Source of the DNA: Phycisphaerae bacterium
GTDB taxonomy: Bacteria; Planctomycetota; Phycisphaerae; UBA1845
Assembly: GCA_029260215.1 (NCBI GenBank)
Contig: JAJDDQ010000002.1
Location: 1-34,029 of the forward strand
DNA length: 34,029 nt
Reading direction: 5' to 3'
Numbering within the stretch: position 1 is the first letter of the stretch; the number at the start of each line of letters is the position of its first letter. The position numbers and the translations under genes are program-made. The notes under the pieces were generated by a model, which did no database searches, was not told the origin of the DNA, and worked only from the letters and a program-made list of their open reading frames with translations. This document shows, one piece after another, positions 17,245 through 25,739 of the stretch.

Positions 17245-17408
17245 AGGTGTAAATGTCTGAAATGTACTGCTCAGAACGGATTCGACGTGATGGCGATGTG
17301 GTGCTCCGCAAGGCGGGGTGCGTGGGTCGGCGTTGCGGATGAGTTTGGTTTGAGTGGTTGCTACTTTTAATGAGGTTAGCAAAGAAGTCTATTCGGAGGC
17401 CCGTGGTA

Positions 17409-20400
17409 ATGAGATCTGATTCGAATGGTTGTTGTGGAAGCATGAGGTCCGCTTGGCGATTGGCCTTGTGCGGTCTCGCTGTGGCGATGGTTTTCGGCGT
17501 ACAAGCCGATCGTGCATCAGCCCAAACAGAAGAAGGGGCACTAACGGTAGTGCCAACAGCAGAGCTGCAAAGCCCTGTTGCAACGCAGCCCGGCGGGAAG
17601 GTGAAGGTTACGACCGATTCCGCACAGTCTGCCCAGCGTTCGCAGCAAATCATCCGCAAGGGTGGGGGTGTTGTCGAGCAGGCTCCCGAGGGGCCAGCGC
17701 CGGCCAACGATCTTTGTGCGAATGCCATCGACATTTTCGATGGCTTGAACGCAATCGATACGACGGGCGCGCTTACCGATGGTGTCGGTCATCCTGGGAC
17801 CGGTTGCGAGTACATGACTGACGGTGGCCAGTTGTCGTTAGACATCTGGTTCGACTATTCTGCCACATGCTCGGGTATTCTCACGCTCAGCACGTGCAAC
17901 GATGGCGATCCCGCGACTGGCGATTCCACCTTCGATAGCCGCTTGGCGCTCTATGACTGTGGTGGCGCGGGCACTGCCTGTGACACGCTGCCTTGTCCGC
18001 CGACCGCCACCGAATTGCTTGAATGCAATGATGATGGCCTTGGTTGTGCTGGCTTTTCGTCGATTCTGACCACTTCCGTGGTCATGGGCAACGAGTACCG
18101 CGTTCGCGTTGGTGGATTCAATGCTGCCGCCTTCGGAACTGCAACGTTGTCCATTTCGTGTGTGCAATCCGTATGCGGCGATGCGTCTTGTGGCGTGGGC
18201 GAAGATGTCTGCAACTGCCCGGCCGACTGTGGTGCGCCTGCGGTGGACGAAAGCGGCCTTTGTGCCGACGGCATGGACAATGACTGTGACGGCGACATCG
18301 ATTGTGCCGACACGGATTGCCAGGTCGGAACGGAGTCGTTGTGTGCGGATGGTATCGACAACGATTGCGACGGAATTATTGACTGTTTCGACGTCGATTG
18401 TGTCGCTGCCACCCCGGATTGCGACGGCCCGTGCAACGAGTCTGGTGCCAATTGTCAGCCCTTCGACCTCGCAAACGCGACGGTTTCCGATACAACATCC
18501 CAGACCACTGCCGACAACTTCCTGCCGGATGCGGCTGGCTCGATTTCGAGCGTCTGCTTCTATGGTGCTTACCTTCCGGCGGTAGTCTCCCCGGATGCGT
18601 TCCAGATTACATACTACGCAGACGCCGGTGGAATCCCGGGTGCCATCGTTGGTGGCCCCTTCGTCCAGGGTGTAGACCTCGTCGTGAGCGCCCCGTTTGA
18701 TACGGGTCAGCTTGTTGCGGGCCTTGCCCCGATTCAGGAATACACCGCTACGCATGCTGCGGTTGCCGTCACGACTGATTGTCACTGGATTGAGATCACG
18801 AACGACGTGGTCACTTGGTTCTGGCAGGATTCGCTTGATGGCGACTTGACGGAAGTCATCGATATTGGTGCGACCGGATACGACGTTGGCGACATTGACA
18901 ACACCAACGACCGTGCGTTCTGCCTCGACATCACGCACAACGACACTGGCTGCTTCGTCAGTGCTCCTGAAATCTGCAACGACGGCATCGACAACGATGG
19001 TGACAGTCTTGTGGACTGTGATGATGTTGTCGACTGTGCAGCCGACCTGAACTGCCAGCCCCCGGCCAACGACGATTGCGTCGCCGCGGTTGTGGTAGGC
19101 GATGGTGATTCGGCGTTCGACACCACCAACGCCACACTTGACGGCACGGCTCCTGTTGCGTGTGACCCCAACCTGACCGAAGACGTCTGGTTTGTTTACA
19201 CCGCCACCTGCAACGGTTCGGCGGTCGTCGGAGCCGGTTGTAACGACTTGGCGGCTGATGAACCCGATACGGTTGTCGAAATCTTCGGCGAAGGCACCTG
19301 CCCGCCGGCAACATCCATCGGATGTGCAGACGACAATTGTGGTAACGGCTCAGGATTTGCCGCCGAAGCAACGGGCGCGGTGGTCATGGGCAACGATTAC
19401 CTCATCCGTGTCAGCGGATTCAATGGTAGCGACGAGACAGGCATACTCAGTATCGCCTGTGTGGCTGACGGCGCCTGTTGCGACGATGCGACGGCCACCT
19501 GCAACGATCCTGTTTCCGCTGCCGCGTGCCCCGCTCCCATGCGTTTTTCGCCGGGCGAGACATGCATGACGCAGGATCCGCAGTGTGGCACCAGTGCTTG
19601 CTGCCTGCCGGACGGTACGTGTCAGAATGTTCTGGACGCGACGGCCTGCACGACCATCGATGCGGACGGCCAGTTCCGTTTGGGACTTTTCTGCAGCGAC
19701 ACGACTTGTAACGCTGCCGATGATTGCGATTTCGACAACGGAGCGCCGACTGCTGACGCCAACGGCCTGATTAGTCAGTACGACCCGGTGGCCATGGACT
19801 ATGTCGAAGCCGCCGATGACTTCATCCTCAAGGGCACGCCCAACGGTTGCGACATCGACAGCCTCACATGGTTTGCCGCTTACGGTCCTTGTGACGCGCT
19901 TGTTGATCCGACGTGCCTCGGCGATCCCTCTGACTGGGACGCGATCCGCGTTGTGATCTACAACGACGGCGAAGATGCAGGCGACAACAAGCTGATCGAG
20001 TCGCTCGACTGCGGATCGCTGCTCATTCCGGACAACGACAATCAGCTCACCTGCACCGTGGACGCGGATTGCGTCGATGGCGGCACGTGTGTGGACTCTG
20101 ATGGCGACGGCATTGACGACAGTTGTGGTGCCGAATGCGACATTGTTGTTAGTGCAATGAACACCATCGATGACTTGGATGTGGATCTCCTCATCGCCCA
20201 TACGTTCCAGGGTGATGTGACTGCCCGCCTGACGCACCTCAACACAGGTACGTCCATCCAGCTCATCAATCAGCCCGGACTTTGTGGAGGTGCCAATGCA
20301 TTCGGCTATGGTTCCGCCAACTTTGGTGATCCGATCGGACAGGCTCCTGCGGACAATCTGATCCTCAGTGATGAAGCCCTGTTCGGGATTGATGTTTACG

Positions 20401-21947
20401 GTGGATGTCCGGGTGCCGGCGGTATTGCGGACTTCGCAGGACCGGCCCAGCCGACCGAGCCGCTGGCCGCGTTCAATGGCGAGACCAAGGAAGGCACGTG
20501 GCGTATCACGGTCGTCGATGCGGAAGTTACTGGAGCGGACTCGGGTACGCTGATCAACTGGTCGTTGCACTTCAACAACGCCCCGTCAGCACCGAAGGGT
20601 CCGACTGGAAACCCGGTTGTCGATGGAATGGGTATTGCCGACGGAACACACACCGGCACGCCTGCTCCGAAGGTCGACATCACGACCACCAATTACACGT
20701 TCGTCGCGGGTCCGGTGGCCGACACGTGGGAGATCCTGATTGATCTCTCCGCTGAAGGCATCACCCTCGACAAGAACAAGAAGAACTGGTTGGCAGTCTC
20801 GGCTGAGCATGACGCAGCCGTCGGCGTTGTCGGCTGGATGTTCTCGCAGACGTCGAACAATAACGACGCCCAGCAGTACAACGGCGCCATCCCAGCGGGT
20901 TGGGCACCGACCGGTACGGACTTGGCGTTCGTTCTCAACGGCACAAAGGAGATGACCGGATCGAGCTGCCCGAACTTCCTCACGGAAGAGTGTGCGGACC
21001 TTGTCGACAACGGCACGTTGCTGCCGGGAGCAGACGGCACGACCGACGATGTTTGCGTCTGGTGGCAGTGTGGCGAGGGTACGTGCATCGGCGACCCGAC
21101 CCAGCCTTGCGACTCGGACGGCGACTGCGGCGGCGCGCCTGGTTCGTGTGTGCCCAGTGCTCCGGACGCCTGCTTGGCTGTTGCGTTGACCGAGCCGTCT
21201 GATATGGGTGGTGGATTCGGCAATTGTGAGCCGGACGGTTTCTGCAACAACTCCGACATCAACCATGCGTTGTTGGCCTTTGCCACGGCGAACCCGTGTC
21301 CTGGCATTAACATTGACGCAGGCAGCCCGTTTGGTGCATGCCCGCCGGATGGCTTCAGCAACCTGTTTGATGCCAACCACGCAGGTGCCTGTTTCGCGAC
21401 AGTAAACGCCTGCAATTGCAGTGGCGGCCCCGCTCCGGAGATCGGACCGAATGTTGTTGGTGGTACAGGCCTGGCGCTCGAAGCCAGCAACCGTACGGTG
21501 CGTCGCGGTGCGACCATCCAGGTTCAGGCGTACATCAGCAATCCGCTGGCCGCTTTGAGCGGATACCAGGTACACACGGGTGTGACCGGTGGTCGCAGCG
21601 GCTCGCTTGACTTGGTGGACGTGTCGATCGCGGATCGCGACGACAGCGTGTTCGCCAAAGCCAGTGGCGTGTTCGACGCTTTCAACGTGGACAACAGTCA
21701 GGTACTCAGTGGTCTGCATTACGGCAGCGGTGCTGTCGCGACGGCGGGCAAGGGTTATCTGGCCACGTTCACTTATCGTGTATCCAATGATGCGGTTGGT
21801 ACGTTCGTGATCGACATCCTGCACAACGAGGCCGCCGGCGACCAGACGTTCCTGGTTGGCGCGACCGATCGTGACAAGATCGAAATCACAAGGACGACCC
21901 CGGCTGTTGTTGTTGTCACTTCGGGTGCTTCACGAAGCATCCGTTAG
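17409..21947 (+). CDS. Giant secreted protein C: CUB/PPC-like repeats, MopE-like motifs, P-domain, dockerin, cohesin-like end
   Basis: ATG 17409 is chosen for GGAGG at 17395-17399; the 1512-aa product starts with a signal peptide cut near ASAQ. Parts in order: beta-sandwich 1 (about 99-252, ANDLCANAIDIFDG to LSISC); MopE-like metal motifs CADGMDNDCDGDIDC and CADGIDNDCDGIIDC (about 285-340); a further beta-domain; a third MopE-like motif (about 520-545); beta-sandwich 2, paralogous to 1 (about 552-690); GACC/CCLPDGTC units; a P-domain as in proprotein convertases (about 905-1060), without any protease; a dockerin-like pair (about 1264-1337, CEPDGFCNNSDINH and CPPDGFSNLFDANH); and a cohesin-like domain to the end, closing TTPAVVVVT...SRSIR. 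It is probably a surface or matrix protein. The C-terminal module recurs in protein F. Confidence 0.85.
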   Translation: MRSDSNGCCGSMRSAWRLALCGLAVAMVFGVQADRASAQTEEGALTVVPTAELQSPVATQPGGKVKVTTDSAQSAQRSQQIIRKGGGVVEQAPEGPAPANDLCANAIDIFDGLNAIDTTGALTDGVGHPGTGCEYMTDGGQLSLDIWFDYSATCSGILTLSTCNDGDPATGDSTFDSRLALYDCGGAGTACDTLPCPPTATELLECNDDGLGCAGFSSILTTSVVMGNEYRVRVGGFNAAAFGTATLSISCVQSVCGDASCGVGEDVCNCPADCGAPAVDESGLCADGMDNDCDGDIDCADTDCQVGTESLCADGIDNDCDGIIDCFDVDCVAATPDCDGPCNESGANCQPFDLANATVSDTTSQTTADNFLPDAAGSISSVCFYGAYLPAVVSPDAFQITYYADAGGIPGAIVGGPFVQGVDLVVSAPFDTGQLVAGLAPIQEYTATHAAVAVTTDCHWIEITNDVVTWFWQDSLDGDLTEVIDIGATGYDVGDIDNTNDRAFCLDITHNDTGCFVSAPEICNDGIDNDGDSLVDCDDVVDCAADLNCQPPANDDCVAAVVVGDGDSAFDTTNATLDGTAPVACDPNLTEDVWFVYTATCNGSAVVGAGCNDLAADEPDTVVEIFGEGTCPPATSIGCADDNCGNGSGFAAEATGAVVMGNDYLIRVSGFNGSDETGILSIACVADGACCDDATATCNDPVSAAACPAPMRFSPGETCMTQDPQCGTSACCLPDGTCQNVLDATACTTIDADGQFRLGLFCSDTTCNAADDCDFDNGAPTADANGLISQYDPVAMDYVEAADDFILKGTPNGCDIDSLTWFAAYGPCDALVDPTCLGDPSDWDAIRVVIYNDGEDAGDNKLIESLDCGSLLIPDNDNQLTCTVDADCVDGGTCVDSDGDGIDDSCGAECDIVVSAMNTIDDLDVDLLIAHTFQGDVTARLTHLNTGTSIQLINQPGLCGGANAFGYGSANFGDPIGQAPADNLILSDEALFGIDVYGGCPGAGGIADFAGPAQPTEPLAAFNGETKEGTWRITVVDAEVTGADSGTLINWSLHFNNAPSAPKGPTGNPVVDGMGIADGTHTGTPAPKVDITTTNYTFVAGPVADTWEILIDLSAEGITLDKNKKNWLAVSAEHDAAVGVVGWMFSQTSNNNDAQQYNGAIPAGWAPTGTDLAFVLNGTKEMTGSSCPNFLTEECADLVDNGTLLPGADGTTDDVCVWWQCGEGTCIGDPTQPCDSDGDCGGAPGSCVPSAPDACLAVALTEPSDMGGGFGNCEPDGFCNNSDINHALLAFATANPCPGINIDAGSPFGACPPDGFSNLFDANHAGACFATVNACNCSGGPAPEIGPNVVGGTGLALEASNRTVRRGATIQVQAYISNPLAALSGYQVHTGVTGGRSGSLDLVDVSIADRDDSVFAKASGVFDAFNVDNSQVLSGLHYGSGAVATAGKGYLATFTYRVSNDAVGTFVIDILHNEAAGDQTFLVGATDRDKIEITRTTPAVVVVTSGASRSIR

Positions 21948-21966
21948 TTCAAGAAAGAAAGAGTGC

Positions 21967-21992
21967 GGGGCGGGCCTGTGCGGGTCCGCCCC
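21967..21992 (+). terminator. GC-rich hairpin after protein C, weak terminator
   Basis: GGGGCGGGCC (21967-21976) pairs with GGTCCGCCCC (21983-21992), with one G-U pair and a 6-base loop. There is no T-tract, so it may be a rho-dependent or attenuating hairpin rather than a classic terminator. Confidence 0.45.
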
Positions 21993-22069
21993 TCCTCTCC
22001 CGGTACGATCTGTTTTGGCGTACTCGTTTGTGGGGATCAATTATGAGGAATTGTGGAAAGGAACGAGGC

Positions 22070-25000
22070 ATGAGTTTTCTCAAGAAGTGTTGTGTATGTA
22101 CATGTGTGCTGAGCCTGTCAGGACTGGCAGCGCTCGGTCAGGAAAACCCGCGTGCGTTTTTGTCGCGCCCGGGTGAAGAAGGCGGTCAGCCCACTTCGGG
22201 CAATACCAGCCTGTCCATGAATGCTGGCGAAAATGCCGTCATTCATGCGTTCGTGGACGGTACGGGTGATGCCCAGGAGCTTCAGGGCTATCAAATGGTT
22301 TGGCGCGACGTTGCGACGCCGCAGGCGGGTGCCACAGGAACGGTAAGCTATCGTGACTTGCCGAACTTCACGTTCCCTCAGCCTGGTCCGCCGCCCTTGG
22401 CGAACAGCAATACGGTGAATTTCGATTTGGGGAATGGCAATCCTGCCCTCAATTGCACCGGGCTTGGCGCGTTGACCACGACCGAGATTCTCGGAGGCAC
22501 GAACGTTAATGGCTTTGGCATGATCCAATCCAATGGCAGCCTGTTCATTGGTTGTGCTGTGCCTGGCATCGCGTACCTTGGCGAATTCGAGTTCACGGCG
22601 TCGCCGGATGCGTGCGGCACGTTTGTGCTTGATTGGGTTCCCAATGGCGGCGTTCCGAGTGGTGGTACCGGACTCACGATCGCTTCGGGTCTTGAGTATG
22701 TCCTGGGCACCAGTGATCTTCAGAGTCTGACGATCACCGTTGGTGGCGGCGATGACTGTGCCGCGCCGAACATGGCCAGCGATGGCACGAACAGCTACAC
22801 CAACACCTGTGCGACCGAAGATGGTACGGATACCTGTGACGCCAGTGGCGACACGTGGTACTCGTACATGGCGACCTGCACCGGTACGCTCAATGTGACG
22901 TCCAACGGAACGGCGATCCCGGCTGTCTACGACACGGCGAATGCATGCATGGCCAGCGATGGCAACAGCATTCTTTGTGGAAACGGTGATGCAGCCGGTC
23001 TGGTCAGCGCAGGCCAGACGTACACCATCCAGCTCAACGGAAGCGACAACAACACGTTCGACGTCACTTGTACGGCGGCGTGCAACATCGGCGACACTTA
23101 CTCGGCTGGCGATGCATCCAACCAGCTCGTTCTCGATTGTGTCGACAACTCGGGACTTACCGATGGTGTCGATGTCGACCTCCAGTGCACCGATATCGCT
23201 TGTACCGCTTCGGGCTGCATCTTCAGTGCCGGCAGCTCCGCTTGTTCTGACGGCGACGTCTGCACGCTCACAGATAGCTGCAGCGGCGGACCTCTTGGAG
23301 CTACTGGTGGTGCCAGTTGTGCGGGTAGCAATATCAATACTTGCAACGACTTCAGCGACTGCACGGCCGACAGCTGCGACGACGCCAACGGTGGCGACGG
23401 CTGTGCCAATGCGGATCTCAATGGCGCTGCCTGCACCCCCGGTGCGGCTGGCGACATGTTCTGCCAGTCAGGTGGCAACCTGAGCGCGTCCTGCTCCGCA
23501 GGCGGCACTTGCGATTGCACCTCTGGTGTGAGCACGTGCTGTGATAACGCTCTGTGCCTGGACGTCCGCAATGCGGGCGACCGTGTTGGTGGTCCTTCTT
23601 GCGAGACCGATGCGGATTGCATGGGTGGTTTGAGCTGTGTTGATACCGACATGGATCCGATCAACGGCAACAGCATCTGCGTTGACCAGGCTTGCTACAA
23701 TCCTGGTGAGCAGATCATCGTCGATGTCGAATTTGGTAATGCGACCGAGGTCATCAACGGCGCCCTCAACGGTGCTTGTGGTGCTCAGTTGTTCCTGGCC
23801 TACGACAACACGACGTTGGATCTGAAGAGCGTCGAGACCGATCCCGACGGCGAATTCAACTGGGGCTTGGTCCTTGTGAACATCGCCAACGAAAGTGCCG
23901 GCGAAATTGATCTCGCTCTGGGTCTGCCGGTTGGTACCACCTGTGGTGGTGCGAACATGACGGTCACGGGTGGCACGATCGTCCGCTTGACGTTTAACTC
24001 CATCGCCGACTGCAAGAGTGGTGGCGTTTGGTTCCGCGGTCACAATCCGCCGACCAAGGTCTCCGGTCCCAAGGGTGGCATCAATCTCCAGCCGTGCTCG
24101 AACGACACGGTCACCGACGAGATCGACGTGAATCCGGCTCCGGAGTGGAGCTGCCCGCCGAACATGGATCTGGATTCGGATTGCGGAAGCAATCTGGCCA
24201 CGATCGATATCGATCCGATCTCGGCGAACGATGCCTGTGATCAGGTCTCCGATCCGGGTGCGGATTGCACGATCTCCTACTCGCCCGCTTGCACCGATTC
24301 GCTGGATTGCGAATTGGGTGATCTGTGTGCGGACGGCAACGATTGCGGAAGCGGAATCTGCATCGCGGACGGCTTGGCGGCTGGCTTCAACGGTGGCACC
24401 TGCACCGGTGCCTGCACCGGCTTCTGCGAGGTCACTGCCTGTGTCGATGGTCTTTGTGCCAAGTCGATCCAGTTGCCGGGTCTTACCGACATCCTTAACG
24501 GTGGCGTGCATAGCCTGCCGCCTGGACAGGTTTCGATCAGTTGCTCGTCGACGAATAGCTGTGGCCAGACCGGCTCGTGCGATTCGACGATCAGCAACAG
24601 TGGTTTGAACCGTCTGTGCATCGATGTCGAAATGTCGCCGTCGATGGCTGCCGGCTCTGCCAACAACACGATCGATCGTTGTGTTGACTTTGAGCTGAGC
24701 ATTTGCGATGACAATGGCCAGACGACTGTCCATGCGTTCTCGCAGTTGATCACGTTCGGTGCTCCGTTCAACATTCCGGGTCACGGCTCAACCTGTGTCA
24801 AGGTTCCGCCGGCGAACTGGACTTGCCTGACGGCCAAGGATCCGAAGCATTCGCTGACGTCAACTTGCTTCATCGAGTGCGTTGATGATGAGTATCGGGC
24901 TGAGTTCAAGGGCTCGCCGACCACGAATCCGCTTTGCCACTGGTTGATCCAGGGTAACGTGGATCAGGACGAGCGCATTGACATCTCCGATTACACGATC

Positions 25001-25411
25001 CTCGCCGGTCAGTACCTGCAGGTTCTTGGCAACGACACGCCGTGCAAGAACGAAACCCCGATGGGCAACAACTTCCATTCCGATCTCAATGGAGACGGAT
25101 TGGTCACGTTGGCCGACTTCACGTTCGTGATCTTCAACTTCTTCGAGCTTTCGAAGGATGCATGCGACGTCATCTGCGGCGGTTCGCCGGCGCCGGTGAA
25201 CGTTCCGCAGTCTGAAATCACGGTTCGTGAGCTGACGGCTCGTGGCTTGGGTGAGTATGCTCAGGCTGCTGACGTGAACGGCGACGGCAAGGTCAACCTG
25301 ACCGACGTCGGCCTGTTCCTCGAGGTCAATGGTGGCAACGACACCCTGACCCGCGACCTCAAGGACGCGGTTCAGAATCGCGCCGCTTCGAGCTCGAACA
25401 GCCTGCGCTAA
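22070..25411 (+). CDS. Giant secreted protein D: two cohesin-like domains, Cys-rich centre, dockerin-like C-terminus
   Basis: ATG 22070 was chosen over upstream starts because AAAGGAA lies six bases before it and it gives a compact signal peptide (MSFLKKCC to ALGQ). The 1113-aa protein has an N-terminal cohesin-like domain (about 25-225, with LQGYQMVW and GEFEFTASPDACGTFVLDW), a beta-sandwich like those of C (about 228-335), a Cys/Asp-rich zone (about 336-520), and a second cohesin-like domain (about 544-680, GEQIIVDVEF, LFLAYDNTTLDLKSV). Then come more Cys-rich sequence and dockerin-type calcium loops: NVDQDERIDISDY and DLNGDGLVTLADF (about 962-1025), and DVNGDGKVNLTDV (about 1066). It ends SSSNSLR. 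It is a probable extracellular scaffold. It lies between C and the strong terminator at 25442. Confidence 0.85.
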   Translation: MSFLKKCCVCTCVLSLSGLAALGQENPRAFLSRPGEEGGQPTSGNTSLSMNAGENAVIHAFVDGTGDAQELQGYQMVWRDVATPQAGATGTVSYRDLPNFTFPQPGPPPLANSNTVNFDLGNGNPALNCTGLGALTTTEILGGTNVNGFGMIQSNGSLFIGCAVPGIAYLGEFEFTASPDACGTFVLDWVPNGGVPSGGTGLTIASGLEYVLGTSDLQSLTITVGGGDDCAAPNMASDGTNSYTNTCATEDGTDTCDASGDTWYSYMATCTGTLNVTSNGTAIPAVYDTANACMASDGNSILCGNGDAAGLVSAGQTYTIQLNGSDNNTFDVTCTAACNIGDTYSAGDASNQLVLDCVDNSGLTDGVDVDLQCTDIACTASGCIFSAGSSACSDGDVCTLTDSCSGGPLGATGGASCAGSNINTCNDFSDCTADSCDDANGGDGCANADLNGAACTPGAAGDMFCQSGGNLSASCSAGGTCDCTSGVSTCCDNALCLDVRNAGDRVGGPSCETDADCMGGLSCVDTDMDPINGNSICVDQACYNPGEQIIVDVEFGNATEVINGALNGACGAQLFLAYDNTTLDLKSVETDPDGEFNWGLVLVNIANESAGEIDLALGLPVGTTCGGANMTVTGGTIVRLTFNSIADCKSGGVWFRGHNPPTKVSGPKGGINLQPCSNDTVTDEIDVNPAPEWSCPPNMDLDSDCGSNLATIDIDPISANDACDQVSDPGADCTISYSPACTDSLDCELGDLCADGNDCGSGICIADGLAAGFNGGTCTGACTGFCEVTACVDGLCAKSIQLPGLTDILNGGVHSLPPGQVSISCSSTNSCGQTGSCDSTISNSGLNRLCIDVEMSPSMAAGSANNTIDRCVDFELSICDDNGQTTVHAFSQLITFGAPFNIPGHGSTCVKVPPANWTCLTAKDPKHSLTSTCFIECVDDEYRAEFKGSPTTNPLCHWLIQGNVDQDERIDISDYTILAGQYLQVLGNDTPCKNETPMGNNFHSDLNGDGLVTLADFTFVIFNFFELSKDACDVICGGSPAPVNVPQSEITVRELTARGLGEYAQAADVNGDGKVNLTDVGLFLEVNGGNDTLTRDLKDAVQNRAASSSNSLR

Positions 25412-25441
25412 TCGCGTAGGGTCCCGTAAGGGAAGACATCC

Positions 25442-25488
25442 AAACGGCGTGCGGTGCCCACGGGGGCATCGCACGCCGTTTCTTTTTT
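25442..25488 (+). terminator. Strong rho-independent terminator after protein D
   Basis: AAACGGCGTGCGGTGCCC (25442-25459) pairs with 25464-25481 over 18 positions with one G-U pair and a 4-base loop, followed by CTTTTTT. It ends the D transcript. The rest of the gap to 25739 shows no gene and no clear promoter. Confidence 0.93.
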
Positions 25489-25739
25489 GGGACACTGGCG
25501 GAGAGGTTCTTTTGGGACGTTGGTCGGTAACGATTGGGGACGGATGAACTTGTGGATTTGGGCTGATCGGCCTTGCGATTGGGTGGCGAATTCGGTATCA
25601 TTAGCCCTGCTGTCCCTTTGGTCGTGCTCGGCGCGGGGGTGCCAGGTCTCTAGTCGGCCAAGTTCCGAAATTACTCTTCGAGAGGAATTGCGTCGGTGAT
25701 TGTCCGACGTGGTTATGCGGGGAAAGGAAGCACATCTTG

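Noticed and set aside
23468-24784. 438-codon minus-strand frame opposite protein D, and the similar 517-codon frame at 27150-28703 opposite E
   Set aside because: They mirror the repeated sense codons (CDDG and similar give open antisense codons) and carry no motif or ribosome site.
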